Made by a program: the position numbers and the translations under genes | Assembly: GCF_964355755.1 (NCBI RefSeq) | Contig: NC_092676.1 | Coordinates: forward strand, 4,880,288 to 4,944,287 | Direction of reading: 5' to 3' | From: Antedon mediterranea | Lineage: Eukaryota > Echinodermata > Crinoidea > Comatulida > Antedonidae | Length of the DNA: 64,000 nt | Part shown: in pieces, positions 25,319-37,700 of the stretch | Position numbering within the stretch: the stretch's first letter is position 1 | Layout of the letters: the number at the start of each line of letters is the position of its first letter | The notes under the pieces: model-generated | Seen by the model: only the letters and a program-made list of their open reading frames with translations | What the model was told of the DNA's origin: nothing | Database searches by the model: none

Positions 25319-25714
25319 TGTTTGCCGTTTAACAAAACAAAAATTCGTATTTAGTGTATTTTGTAAAATTAACTTCTATTTATTGCGGAAGAAAAAGAGA
25401 TAATGCGTTATAGTTGTTTGTTACAATTACTGTACCATTTTGTGTTTGAACGAATTATTTTGGCGTTTACTAAAACATAAAACTCCATTGATGAATACAT
25501 AGTATACTTTTAATAATATATTATTGTTATAAGTTTACTAAAAGTTGTATACAAACTGAAAAGAAGTGAAATATCCAACAAAACGTAATTCTTCCATTTT
25601 GTGATATAGGCCTAAGTTCTGTTAATTATATTTATTTAGCAAAACTTAAAACTGAGAAATGAGTAATATGGTATTAGGCCTATACTTATTTATAACATAG
25701 AGGAAAATAGTAGT

Positions 25715-26106
25715 AATACTATATTAGTGTTTAAGTGTTTAAATGAAGATGTACCCGAATACCTTAAATCATATTTTAAATTTTCTAATGAAAATCATGA
25801 TCATTTTAAAGGAAATAGTTGCAAATCACTTTCCCTGGAAAAATGTAGAGCAGAGTACTATAAACATTCATCTAAATGGAAAGGTGCTGATCTTTTTAAC
25901 ACATTAAGAGAAGAAACTAAATTGTCAAGTAATTTAAATGTTTTCAAAAGTAACTTTAAGGCATTACTGTAGTTTAAGTTTTATTGTGTTACTGTTATTT
26001 TTATATTTTAGTTTAAAATGTACTATTGTAGCCCCAAGGTCTTTTTTACTGATTGGGCCACCCTGGTTAAATATTGTTAATAAATAAATAAATAAATAAA
26101 TAAATA
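25715..26106 (+). pseudogene. LINE ORF2 C-terminal fragment with tail
   Basis: An open stretch reads VFKCLNEDVPEYLKSYF, then SSKWKGADLFNTLREETK and VFKSNFKALL before a stop at 25970. It matches the C-terminal pattern of jockey/CR1-type reverse transcriptases (VFK.LN...P.YL, ..G..LWN.LP, ..FK..L...L). A tail with GGGCCACCCTGG and (AAAT)n ends at about 26105. The 5' part with the catalytic domain is absent, a typical 5'-truncated copy. Confidence 0.7.
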
Positions 26107-28560
26107 CGTTTTAAAATTACCGTTTAGATTTAGGACATTCAACAAAACGAAAAAATAGTAAAGATTATTTAGAATACTCCATATTATACATATATACATA
26201 TATTTTGTGCATAGATTAAAATGTTTAAATCCAAGTAGGGCCTATTAATTAAGTTGAAACATTATTATTTCTCATTGCCATAGTGTGATTATTATTGATT
26301 AAAAACGCTTCTGAATAAACCTTTATGCTATTTTAATTATATTTAACTATTGTTAATATAATTGTACTATGGCATGGAATTGAATGTTTCTGCATACGTA
26401 CGTACGTAATCACAATTCTTGATTTGATTTTAGTTGTCGCAAATAAAATAATCATGTGTACTTTAGTTTGAAAGTTGTAACCGTTTCTAGGCTACCGTGT
26501 TACCTTATCAATGTACAGGTATTCCGCAGAAAAACCTCAAACCCACCGTCACGCCTTTATGTTTTTTCCCGTTTACAAACTGCGTCATAGGGCCTAAATT
26601 TGGCCCATTTTAAAACCGCATAAATGGAAATCACTTAACATCGTTACGGAAATCAATGTTGTTTACGTCTTGGATATGAGGGATCCTATGATATCGTGTT
26701 ATTCGAATTTGTTGATTTTATTTGATTAAAATTTAATTTCATTCAATTTGAATCTAAATAATTCAGCGTAACTTTACACTCTCAGTGTCTTGTTTAATTT
26801 CTGTATGTCATTTACGTAACCCAGTAATTAATTCCGTAAAATCATGGTGCTAGGCATGTCTATAAGCACGATTGGTGGAAGAAATAACAATTACGTATAT
26901 AAACTATTAAAAAAACAATCGTAGTATTGTGGTTGAAATTGTTCAATCTTGGAAAGTACAGAAAAGGTAAAATATTGCATATACACGCTATGAAATATTA
27001 TCTGCTAGCTAGCTAGGCCTAACTAACAGGTTATTCCAGAGTGATTCGATCGACCTTACTAGCATTACTAAGCCGGTCATTTTGAGCTCTGTAGTGCAAC
27101 AATAGTAGCGGCCGTGTTCTAATTTGTTATCCTGTCCAGTGGAAGGACGGAAGTTAAAATTTAATGTTATGGGCACCCGCACCTATTTGATGTCCAGAAG
27201 GCCAGAATAAATAGCTTAGGACCTTCGTATGATGATGACACGAAAGATAAAATACGGTAAAAAATAATTTATGGTAAGCCCATTAATATTGTTGGTATAT
27301 TTGTGCACTAGATCACGTACACAAATGAACCCTAAAAATAGGGTTAATTCTTTAAGTTGCGGTAGGCCAATTGAACTCGTAATTGGCTAATTTGAGGTTC
27401 AACCATATAAACCCTAATATAAAGTCTATTTTGGCTCTTTCTGTCTTCTCGCCGTTTGGTACCATACTTTTATAGTCACAGGCTTATGTGTATTTGAAGC
27501 TCAACTTATACTGTTTGAACTTTAGGTTACGGTGTGAGTTTTGAATAGATGTAAGGTGACACACTAATGTAAAGTTCAAGTTCAAAACTGTTTCTTTGAT
27601 GAAACAACCGATAGCAATAAGAAATAATGTGTTTATTGATACTGATCAAATGTATACGATTGTGAACTTCTATTAAATCACGACATACGATCGTATCTTG
27701 ATTACTCGGGGGGTTAAGCGGGTGTAAGGCCGGTCGACGTTTCCGATCTCCCGTACCTGGTGGTGAGACAACCTACTCCACGCCTACCATATTGGCCTAG
27801 CATTGAGATAGACTTGATTAAATATTAATTTACAAAGATAAACATTCTAAACCTCAATACACAGTAGTTGTAAGTAGTAAATCGGATGGACATTGTAATT
27901 TCCCCGTTAAAAATGACCAACATTATTATATTGTCATCGCAGGGAATACCAAATTATACACGTTTTTGTTTCAAATCTCAAATGACCTGTTCGTTTTTAT
28001 GAGGAAAAACAACCAACACGTCCATTTTACACAACCATCCCATATATTTCAGTATTTTCTTTAATAATAATAATAACGTAAAAAAATAATATGTTCTAAT
28101 TTTTTGAAGATAAATATTATTTATGCCCTGTCATTACTTTTTGAAGCGGAAACAGCTTTAAGCAAAACCATGCAATGCACGATTTTAATTGTTATTTAAC
28201 AAAACACAAATAACTAATACAGTAACAACACATACTAAAAATATATAAGAACATTTCTTAATTTACTTCTGCCAAAAGGTTTTGAGAAAAAATGAGTAAA
28301 TAAAGCGCTTCTTTTTTCTCCTTTTCTATAATTTTTCTGATTTCATTATTAAGATTCTGTAAAATTCAGTAAGTTATTAAATTACCGTAGGCCTAAATTA
28401 TAAAACATAGTTTATTATTATATTAATATTATTATAATTATTATATACTTATGGAATGCTGTAAGTAAACACTGCCTCTCTCTTGGTAAAGGATTTTATC
28501 AGTGACATTCTCTGTAAAGTTTACTCTTTACATCAATTCGATTTTCTTTTATTTAAAAAA
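26107..28560. other. Upstream region of lin-28; no gene recognised
   Basis: A short GC-richer patch at about 27700-27790 ends CCTGGTG followed by GTGAGA, which could be a noncoding first exon with a donor; unproven. Otherwise AT-rich without features. Confidence 0.3.
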
Positions 28561-28574
28561 ATGTGTTACGTAAT

Positions 28575-28601
28575 ATGCAAATTGATATTGTTTTGACGTC
28601 A
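28575..28601 (+). promoter_or_regulatory. POU octamer and CRE-type palindrome upstream of lin-28
   Basis: ATGCAAAT (28575-28582) and TGACGTCA (28594-28601) lie 12 bases apart, about 155 bases upstream of the lin-28 ATG. Both are consensus sites for known factor classes (POU; CREB/ATF). If 28727 is a splice acceptor they are intronic. Confidence 0.35.
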
Positions 28602-28753
28602 CATTAAAAAGAGATTAAATTGGTTCTCGTTGTTGATCGCTATGAATATTTTAATATTTTTTCGAGTATTCTTACATTTGTTATTTGCACAATAATGAAA
28701 TAGTAATGTTAACCTGTTTGTATACAGATGGTACGCATTACCAAGATAATAAT

Positions 28754-31700
28754 ATGTCTAAGGAAGAAACACCTGAAGAACAGGAGGGAATGAGTTATGA
28801 AGAGGCCGTAAGAGAAGGCTTCCAACAAATGGCGATAGATGCAGATGGAGAAAAGGTCGACCCACGCAAGGCGGCTGGATCGCAAGTAGAGGGGGAATTA
28901 TACACGGGCAAGTGCAAATTTTTCAAAGTACATGAAGGCTACGGGTTTCTGTCCCCTGACGATGGAACAGGAGATGTGTTCGTACATCAGGTTAGTAATA
29001 TAGTACTACTGTAGTAGTGTGGGCGAGTTTGTAGTAGTGTGGGCGAAAGGTGCCAAAAAACAAGTTTATGCGAGATACCGATTTACTGGAGTGGGCGAAT
29101 GACACTTATTTAAAAGTGTAAAATTGTAAAAGTTGGGCAAAAGGGGCAAAGAAAGTTTATGTGAAATACCGTTGTCAGTTTACTGAAGTGGGCGAATGAC
29201 AATGATTTAAAAGTGTAAACTTATGTTGGGCAAAAGGTGCAAAAAAAAAAGAAGTTTGATTAATAAACGATCTAGGATTACTAGAGTGGGGAAAGTACAA
29301 TATTTTAAGTGTTTGGTAAGTTTGGCAAAAGGTGCCAAAAACAAGTTTATCTAAGATAACACTGTCGATTTACTGGGGTGGGAGTGCTACATGAAGTAGT
29401 AATATGTTGGGCAAAATGCACCAAAACATGGAGTAGGGCTATCTCTGTAAATTATGTTGGCCAAAATATGCCAAAAAAAAGAAAGAAAAGAAATTTGTGT
29501 CAATAACAATGTAGGTTTACTTCTACTAGAGTAGGAAAATTACAATGTTGTAAGTGTTTAGTAGGTTTGGCAAAATGTACCAAAATATGGAGTAGGCCTA
29601 CAGTGTTACAAACAATTTTAAGTGTTGTTAGCACTCTTGGTAAGCGTATTATTTTAAAAAGGCTTGGCAATAATGTTTGATTTTTCATCAAGTCAAAGGT
29701 AAATTTATTATGATATCAAATTGTCATTGGTGATATTTCTAAAGCTCTGTTTTACACTATCAAACAAGATTTACCCAATTATGACTAGTGATATCCCAAA
29801 TATGGTAGTGACATCCCCAAATATGGTAGTGACATCCCCAAATATAGTAGTGATGTGACACCATCATGTCCTTATGGGCACATCACATTTTTTTGTTACA
29901 TAAAGTTTGATAGAGCTTAACTTTTTTTTAAATATTGTTTTGTAAAACAAGTAAACACTACGCAATGAAAAAGAAATGTGAAAAACACATCAGAACCAAA
30001 CAAAACTTAACCCTGTACAGTTATCGAGAGAGTAGCGTCTAGCGAGGTTTATTTGCACCACATGTGACATTTAGAACCTAATAATTGATATAATACAACA
30101 ACTAGTTTATTTGATTGCGATGTTAATCCAAGAATGTCTCATAACGTCTACAGACAGATGTGATTAGTTATAACATTAGATGTAAAATCACCGGTTTTTA
30201 TCAGTTTCCAGGGCTCGAAATTAACCCTAGGAAAATTGCTACTTGCTAGAGTAGATTTGTTTTATCTCTTTGAAAATTATAAACTGCTAATGAGGTTTTA
30301 AAGACGTATTGTCCACCAAAAACATTAAAAATGAAGATTAATTAAATCAAACTCTGAATATGTTATTTTGTAGTTTCAATAAAGTTAATCAATTCTGTAG
30401 GAAAAAAACGAAAAAAATGTTTTCACTTATAAAATGACAAACAAAATGGTTAAATTCAAACAAAACTCCATTGGCTGGCAGCCAATTTGACCATTTTAGT
30501 TTTAAATTACAGTTTTTGCACGTAAATACATTTTTCAATCCAATTTTTGGTCAAAGTGGATAATAATTATTATGTTACATTAAAATGGCATAGTTAACAA
30601 TTTTGTTAAGAATTGTTTTTTTCAGGGGGACAATCTTTAACGAAAAAGTTACATTTTAGTCGCGCAGAAGTGCCGTACAGTAGGTTTTTAATCTGCCAAT
30701 TCAATTCTAAAATAATTGTAGCTACCAATAATAAATTTGAATTTGTGTTAGTCTTGCTCATTTTGGTAAATGTATCTACTTTTACAACTAGCAAAGGGTT
30801 GCTAGTAGAGATAACTAAGATTAAGAACACTAACCCTAGTTATGACATTCTTTAGTAGAGTATACATTTGAGCAATTAAGGAAAGAGAAGCCATTTCAGA
30901 ATTAGTGAAGTAGTATGTGGTACCTGAATTATGTTGTAGCTTATGGGCTACTGTATTTTAAAGGCGTCACATGTGATACATATATGAATCTGTATCACGG
31001 AATTTTTCTAATGTGATTGTACATTATTATACAGATATGAAACTTCCATCGAATGTTCTTAGTTTATTTCACAGTAACTAACTCGTATCAGAAAAAAAAC
31101 ATTACAAAAAACACCTTTCATATCTAGAAATCGCAAATGGAAATGCATTTTTAATTTAATACTTATATTATAATATTAATAGATACTGCTATTGATTTTA
31201 GTTGTGTTTTTATTTAAGCACTCATCAAGCACTATAAGTGGGCATAATTTAATATTAATTTGTTGAACTATTAACATCATGATATTATTAGATATCAGAT
31301 TATATTTCTCCTAAAAGTGTTCAAGAGATAACATCATCAATTTCAAGAAAATTTCAATTATAATCCCGATTCTAAGATTAACACAATTTTAAAATGAAAT
31401 CTGTTTTGACATTTTTGTATAATAAAAGCCATAATGTTTTGTATCTTTAAAATGTTACTTAATTATTACAGTGTTTTTATTAATTCGTAATGTAACCAAG
31501 TAAAGTAATTTATATTGTTTATGAAATGAAATACAGGAAATAAAGAAAAACAAAATTAACATAATTATTTATTTTTATAAGTAGGCATATGTGTTAATTT
31601 AAATTTGTCATCAAGGTTTTATTTTAATTCTTGTTGTTGATAAAAAAATAGTGATAGAGCCTGGTGTACTAGGTTTTTTTTAATATAAAAATTAGGAAAT

Positions 31701-34700
31701 AATCATAATCATAATATAATTTTACTAAATCTGAAAGCCGAATGCCTGCATAGTATTAATAATAATATTCACTACTAGTACCTTTCTAAGAGGCAGCAGT
31801 AATTAAAATTGATCTAATGGTATGACAAGAAGAAAAATACCTTATACTGAAAATATAACTCCCTATAATATGTTGCTACTGGATAAATTGGCTATATAAC
31901 CCACTTTTTGAACTTAAACACGTTTGAAATCAATAATTTCTGAACAAATACATTGAATAGAAGGCTAGATCATGTATGATGTATCGTTTACGAAGCATTT
32001 CGTCACGTTAGTCTTACTTTTTGACTTCTTAAATAAAAGGTTCTAGGAGCTCTGACGCTTTCGTAAGATAATAAAGTTCAAAAAGGTTTTTTAATCATGT
32101 CTATGTAGAAAATGGATATAAATGAATTTTGCACCTGCAATCTTAACGAAATATTATCTTACTTTTGCCTTATAAAGACTGTGACGTCACCGTTTTAGAT
32201 TTCGATAATTCATTTGTTGCTGATCGTAATTTAATTCCGGTATTAAAAAAGATTTAAATAAAATGAATTATCCAAACGTTAATAGAATGATCTATTCTAT
32301 GTATCCTTTATCGTATTTCTTTAGATCATGATTCGTCCTTTGGTGAGGACGTAAAGCCGTCACTATCCGTAAAACCATTCATACGTCTGTGAAGCCGCTG
32401 TACGCAATAAAATCATATCTATGTTTGAAAAGTTTTTGTTTTTGGAAGGATCTTCGAGACATTCGATCTGTTTACTGTAAAACTCTATTTAGGCCTACAC
32501 TGAAAACAAAGTGTAGGATATAATCTCACCCCGCATTACGAATTTGAATCTGCCTGCTGTCATGGACCCGTTATATAGGCCTAATAATCCGAGGATGGTG
32601 ACAATCCTATCATTTCATTATATTGATCTTTATAATTAACTTTAGGCAGTTTCATTTACTACATAAATTTGATTTTATTCCCCATGACTTTTACTAAAAT
32701 TCTATTTTATTTGTTCAGTATAAAATGTGGCTTTATGCAAATAAATATGCAGATATAAAAGAGCGATGTTCTTATATATGAAACCAAAGTGGCATATTAA
32801 ATATTATTCTTATTCAAAATGTTCTTTTTAAAAATACAACCGGATAGTGAAATCGTCCATAAAATGTTCCCACACAGAGAATATTATATTCTAATTTTTT
32901 TCGTTTATGATGTTGCTCTACATCTGTATACATTTTATATATTAATATTTTAAATTGACGAATACAGATCCAATTTGTTTGTCATAAAAGTGTAAACGAA
33001 TATTTTCTAATTCAATGAATATCATACGGATTCGCTTTGAAAAGGACATTACAAGTAAACCGTGAATATTATCCAGAAATACGGACTGCGTTTGTCCAGT
33101 ATATTCATTCAGGGATTTCCGGGCATCGGATTCAAGGACAGAAGAGCTATTTAGCAAGGGCATCGATGCTATTACTATCCACTACTAATTAACATAGCTT
33201 TATTAACGCGGCTTACAGAGGACACAATTTGCATTTTAGTAGTACACGTTGCTTTTAAGGCGTTTTTTGACCGTTTTCAAACAACTTGTTGTTGAGTACT
33301 TCGCATTTTAATGTATGTGATTTATCTGTTACGAATAATAATTATTTAGGAAAATGAATTCACAGGTAAAATAAGTAATTAATTTCGGCAAGACGAGACT
33401 TTAATTTCTAAGCGAGTCCGATTTATTGTTGGCTATCTGAGGTGATTTTAACCTATTTTTGTAGGTAGCGTACTTTATCAATTAATCATTAAGAGAAAGA
33501 AGTGTTTTTTTTCTCTCACTTAAATTAAATAGTTTAATATATATTTATTTATCTGGAGGACTAATCTTAAAGCATTGGCCTAATGCCTCCTCCTCACACA
33601 ATTATATTTATTAATTTATGTTCTGTATTATTGTATATTGTATTGTGTTAAAACAATAAACCTGAACTTAAAACTTAATCAACGAGTAAAACCCATTATT
33701 AAGAGAACACCTTCTGGACCCAACAGAGTAACACTAACACTAACAACTATTGTGTTAAAAACATCATACTCATAGGCCTAGTACGTTTTTGACGGGAAAG
33801 TTTATTCAGTGGTGTCCCCTGATTAGAGTTGACGGGAGTTTATTCTTAATAAATAGGAGTGTCCCTTGATTAGAGTTGGCCATGCGTTGAAACATATTAT
33901 TCCCCTCGCTTATTCTATATCAATGTCCCCTAATAGAGGCTCGGACGTTCATCAATGTTATCGTGGATGCTTGACAGCCGTAAATCAACGTGTTATCATT
34001 TTATTCTAATACTGTAGTATATAACTTTTTTCCCCGGGATTCAATCAGAATATTGCTGTATTGATAGTTAATTGTTTCTTTTTCCAATATCTTCTGTTGT
34101 AGAGAGCAACACCAATTATTACACTTTTTTCCACACAATCCATCCAATGTGTTTTTATTTGTTAGCCTAATACTAATAGTGTACTATTTTGTACATTTTC
34201 TTTCATAAAATACCAGATAAATTTAAATAATTACTGTTAACCAGGAAAGAATTCACTCTTCCCTGCAAAGAATTTTATAGTGCCGTTAAGAGAGCATAAT
34301 CCAATACAATCGATACTCCACGCCCACTTAATTCAGCATACGCGTGCGACGGTGCGTCATATCACTACCATATTTGGGCATATCACTACCATATTTGTGC
34401 ATATCACTACCATTATTTGGACATATCACTATCATATTTGAGCACATCACACTCTTTTTTGTCAAACTAGTTGGATAGTGTAGACAGTTCTAAGCTTTAG
34501 TCTGTACTTTAGAGTAAAAGTTAGATTTTATGCGATTTGAGGTGGTATAAAAAATAATAAATTGTTTGTACATTTTTATGTGAATTTTCGTTAGAAAAGG
34601 CAGGATTCCCCACACCCTAATCGCGCCAGCTTTAAAACTCGTGTCCGCTACTTAGGCCTACAAAATAGTTTTTTTTATTTATTTTTATTCTATCATGTTC

Positions 34701-37700
34701 AGGTCCGGTCTCTAATTTATTTATTAGCAAAAAAAGATCTATCTATCTTTTTCTATGTTAAGTAAATCATTTTTCTAAAGTCAGTTTTAAAAATAACAAG
34801 CAAATAGTTTAAAATATTTCTTGTTACGTTTTCTTTTACGTCAATCCCAATCCAATGTTTATTCAGTTTTCAAATAATTGGTCCCTGTTTTATCTTTACC
34901 AGCGAACATTGACTTGTTTAGAAGTAAATTAAATTCAGACTGTCTTTGTAGAGAACAAATTTAATTATCTGCCTACGTTTTTAAATGTTTAATTAGAATA
35001 TATTTAATATTGAACATATAGTTACACATTAACAGTGAACGAGAACAACAATTCCGAGAAGTAATATTTTATGAAATAAGTTTTAATCATCAACTCTTAC
35101 TGTAGGCGTATTTTAATAGGCCTTTTCAAGGTTTTTATAATAGTGATAACGCTAGCAAATTTATCTCTCTATGTTATTAAATTTAATAAATATTGAATAT
35201 CTTCTTTATGCTTTACGCTGTAGAAGATTTTATTTGTATTTATTGCGCGTCGGTTAATTTTGACCTGTCGTGATTGAACTATTCAACAGTACAGAACTCA
35301 GTATTTTACTATTTTTGGAATACAAAACCGTTTTAATCGAAGGAGCATTTCCGTTTTATGCCGGTTCTGATCACCTCACCATTTTGTTCTCCTTTGTCCA
35401 AACACAGATACTATACACTCTGTGGTCCAAAGATCTGTACGGTTTATTACTCAGGCCAAGGCCATGTACGTTTGGCGGTCACTCAATCACATAAACAATG
35501 TTATCGACGAGTGACCAATGCACGTCGTGGGACAAGGTTAACCGCGTTTAATAGTCCGAGGTGATCAATGGATTAAATTTGCAGTATGAAACGCCAATTG
35601 ACCAAACGTAACCCACTACGACTATCTAAAAGCAATGTTGTGCCCTTACTGTATTGTATAGTTATTTATGTATATTTATAAATAATTGTCTGATAAAAAC
35701 TGTATCAAAGTTATGGTTAATTGTATTTACTGTGGAAGATTTGTGATTGCCATTTGTGCGCTCCACGAACGGTACGTTTGCATAAGTGAAGAAGTCATTA
35801 ATAAAGTAGACGCCATACAATACAAACAATATAAACAGGTTTTACTATCTTTAGTTATTTTTTCTAGAATAGAAGAAAGAAGAATAATAATTTGTTGACT
35901 GGAATTTTAGAATAATTATATAGGTTTGGTTGTAGGCCTATTTATGGAACTAGCGTCGTGTCGCTATAACACTATATCAGTATATTAAATATTATTTATA
36001 TCTTCTCGTTTCAAATATTGAATAATTAATATAGAAAAAACTAATAATATTTTTAAAGCAGTTCAATGTTTTAACGATTCATTTTTATCTACCTATTTTC
36101 GATTTAGTGCCGTGAGAACGCAAATACTATCGTCCATCATCGCTCGTTTAAATTTGGACTTTTCAAATATTTGACCTGGTCCAAGCCAGGACAGTGACCT
36201 TGTCAATTACTCGGACAACAGATTTCACTCTTTCAGCGTTGAAACTGACCACTGTTGACCTGTGAAGGCATGTGGTACCCTACAGGGGATAATCGCATTA
36301 TTAGTAAACCATTTGATTTGTTAACACACTACATAGCATTCTTTTCAGTATAGTACATTCCATAGGTCACCATGAGAAATTTGATTTGACCTAAAGAGTG
36401 AAAAAAAAAAAGTACGGTACGTTTCCCGCGATTTTCTCGCACCTTCTCACGTTTTTTTTTTAGAGACAATCAAACTCGTATCTTTACACTACATGTTCAA
36501 CACTTACATTATCGTTAGACAATTTCAAAATGAAGAATTTTAAATTCTAATCTAATTATAATTTTGATTCAAGTTTATTCTGTTAGTTCATTCAAGTGAA
36601 AGTGTCGCGCAGGTAATAATGGAATTTACCGCAGGCCTCATCGTGTTTATAAAAAGCCGGATACAATATCGAATCTCAGCGAAAATAAGCTAGAGGGGAT
36701 ATTTGTGTCCGTGATACGGCCGATCCTTATGAATAGTGTCCACGGACCACGCGCGAATCCTTTAATTGTGGACATTACTATAATGTTAATCTTCAAGATG
36801 TATTGTCCCTCAAAAACATGAAAAATGAAGATTATTTAATTATTTAAATTTAAGACTTTGAATATGTTATTTTGTAGTTTTCATAAAGTTAATCACTTCA
36901 ATAGAAAAAAACGAAACAAAAATCTTGTTTTCACTTATAAAATGATGATAAATGTTAAAATTCAACAAAAAATCTATTGGCTGGCAGCCAATTTGAACAT
37001 TTTTTGCTTTAAATTACATTTTTTCAGGTAAATACATTTTTTTTCGATCCAATTTTTGGTCAAATTGGATAACTATTATGTTACATTAAAAAATGGAATA
37101 TTCAACTAACATTTTTTTAAGAATTACTTTTTCAGGGGGACAATACATCTTTAAATACGCATGGGAATTCGTATAGCAGGAGATTTTAAAGAGTAATGTA
37201 GGCGTTTTTTCGCGTGGAGTGTCATTTTGCATTAGGAGGCCTACAACATGTCTATATTAAAATATTTTTGTAGTTAATTTGAATGTTTCATCAACGGTTT
37301 ATCGTTTTTATGAAATACACAGTTACAATATGTAACGAAGATGATAGTGTATTGAACTTTATCTTTCAATTTGGAGTTTCACACATATTTTGGCAAATTG
37401 ATCTTAAGTTTATCTTATAAATGATTTTTGATAATGACTTAGGATTTTATTTAAAGTACGGCCAGCAGCAGAGGAGTATGTTTGGTCTCAAAAGCGTCCC
37501 CTTAATAGGTTCTACTATAATAACACTTGTTTTGTAACATAACAAAGGTATCTATTACCAGGAAGATGTAAAATTAATAATTAGGCATATTATTTTTTTA
37601 CATCTGAGATGTATTCTCCCTGATATTGCCACTCCAATTCGGTTTAAAGAGACAATTTAGTTGTAAGATAATATAATAATTTTATGTAGACCAACGTAAT

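Noticed and set aside
35270-35564. Two overlapping frames in lin-28 intron 1
   Set aside because: They overlap in different frames, lack a recognisable motif, and no splice partner fits lin-28.
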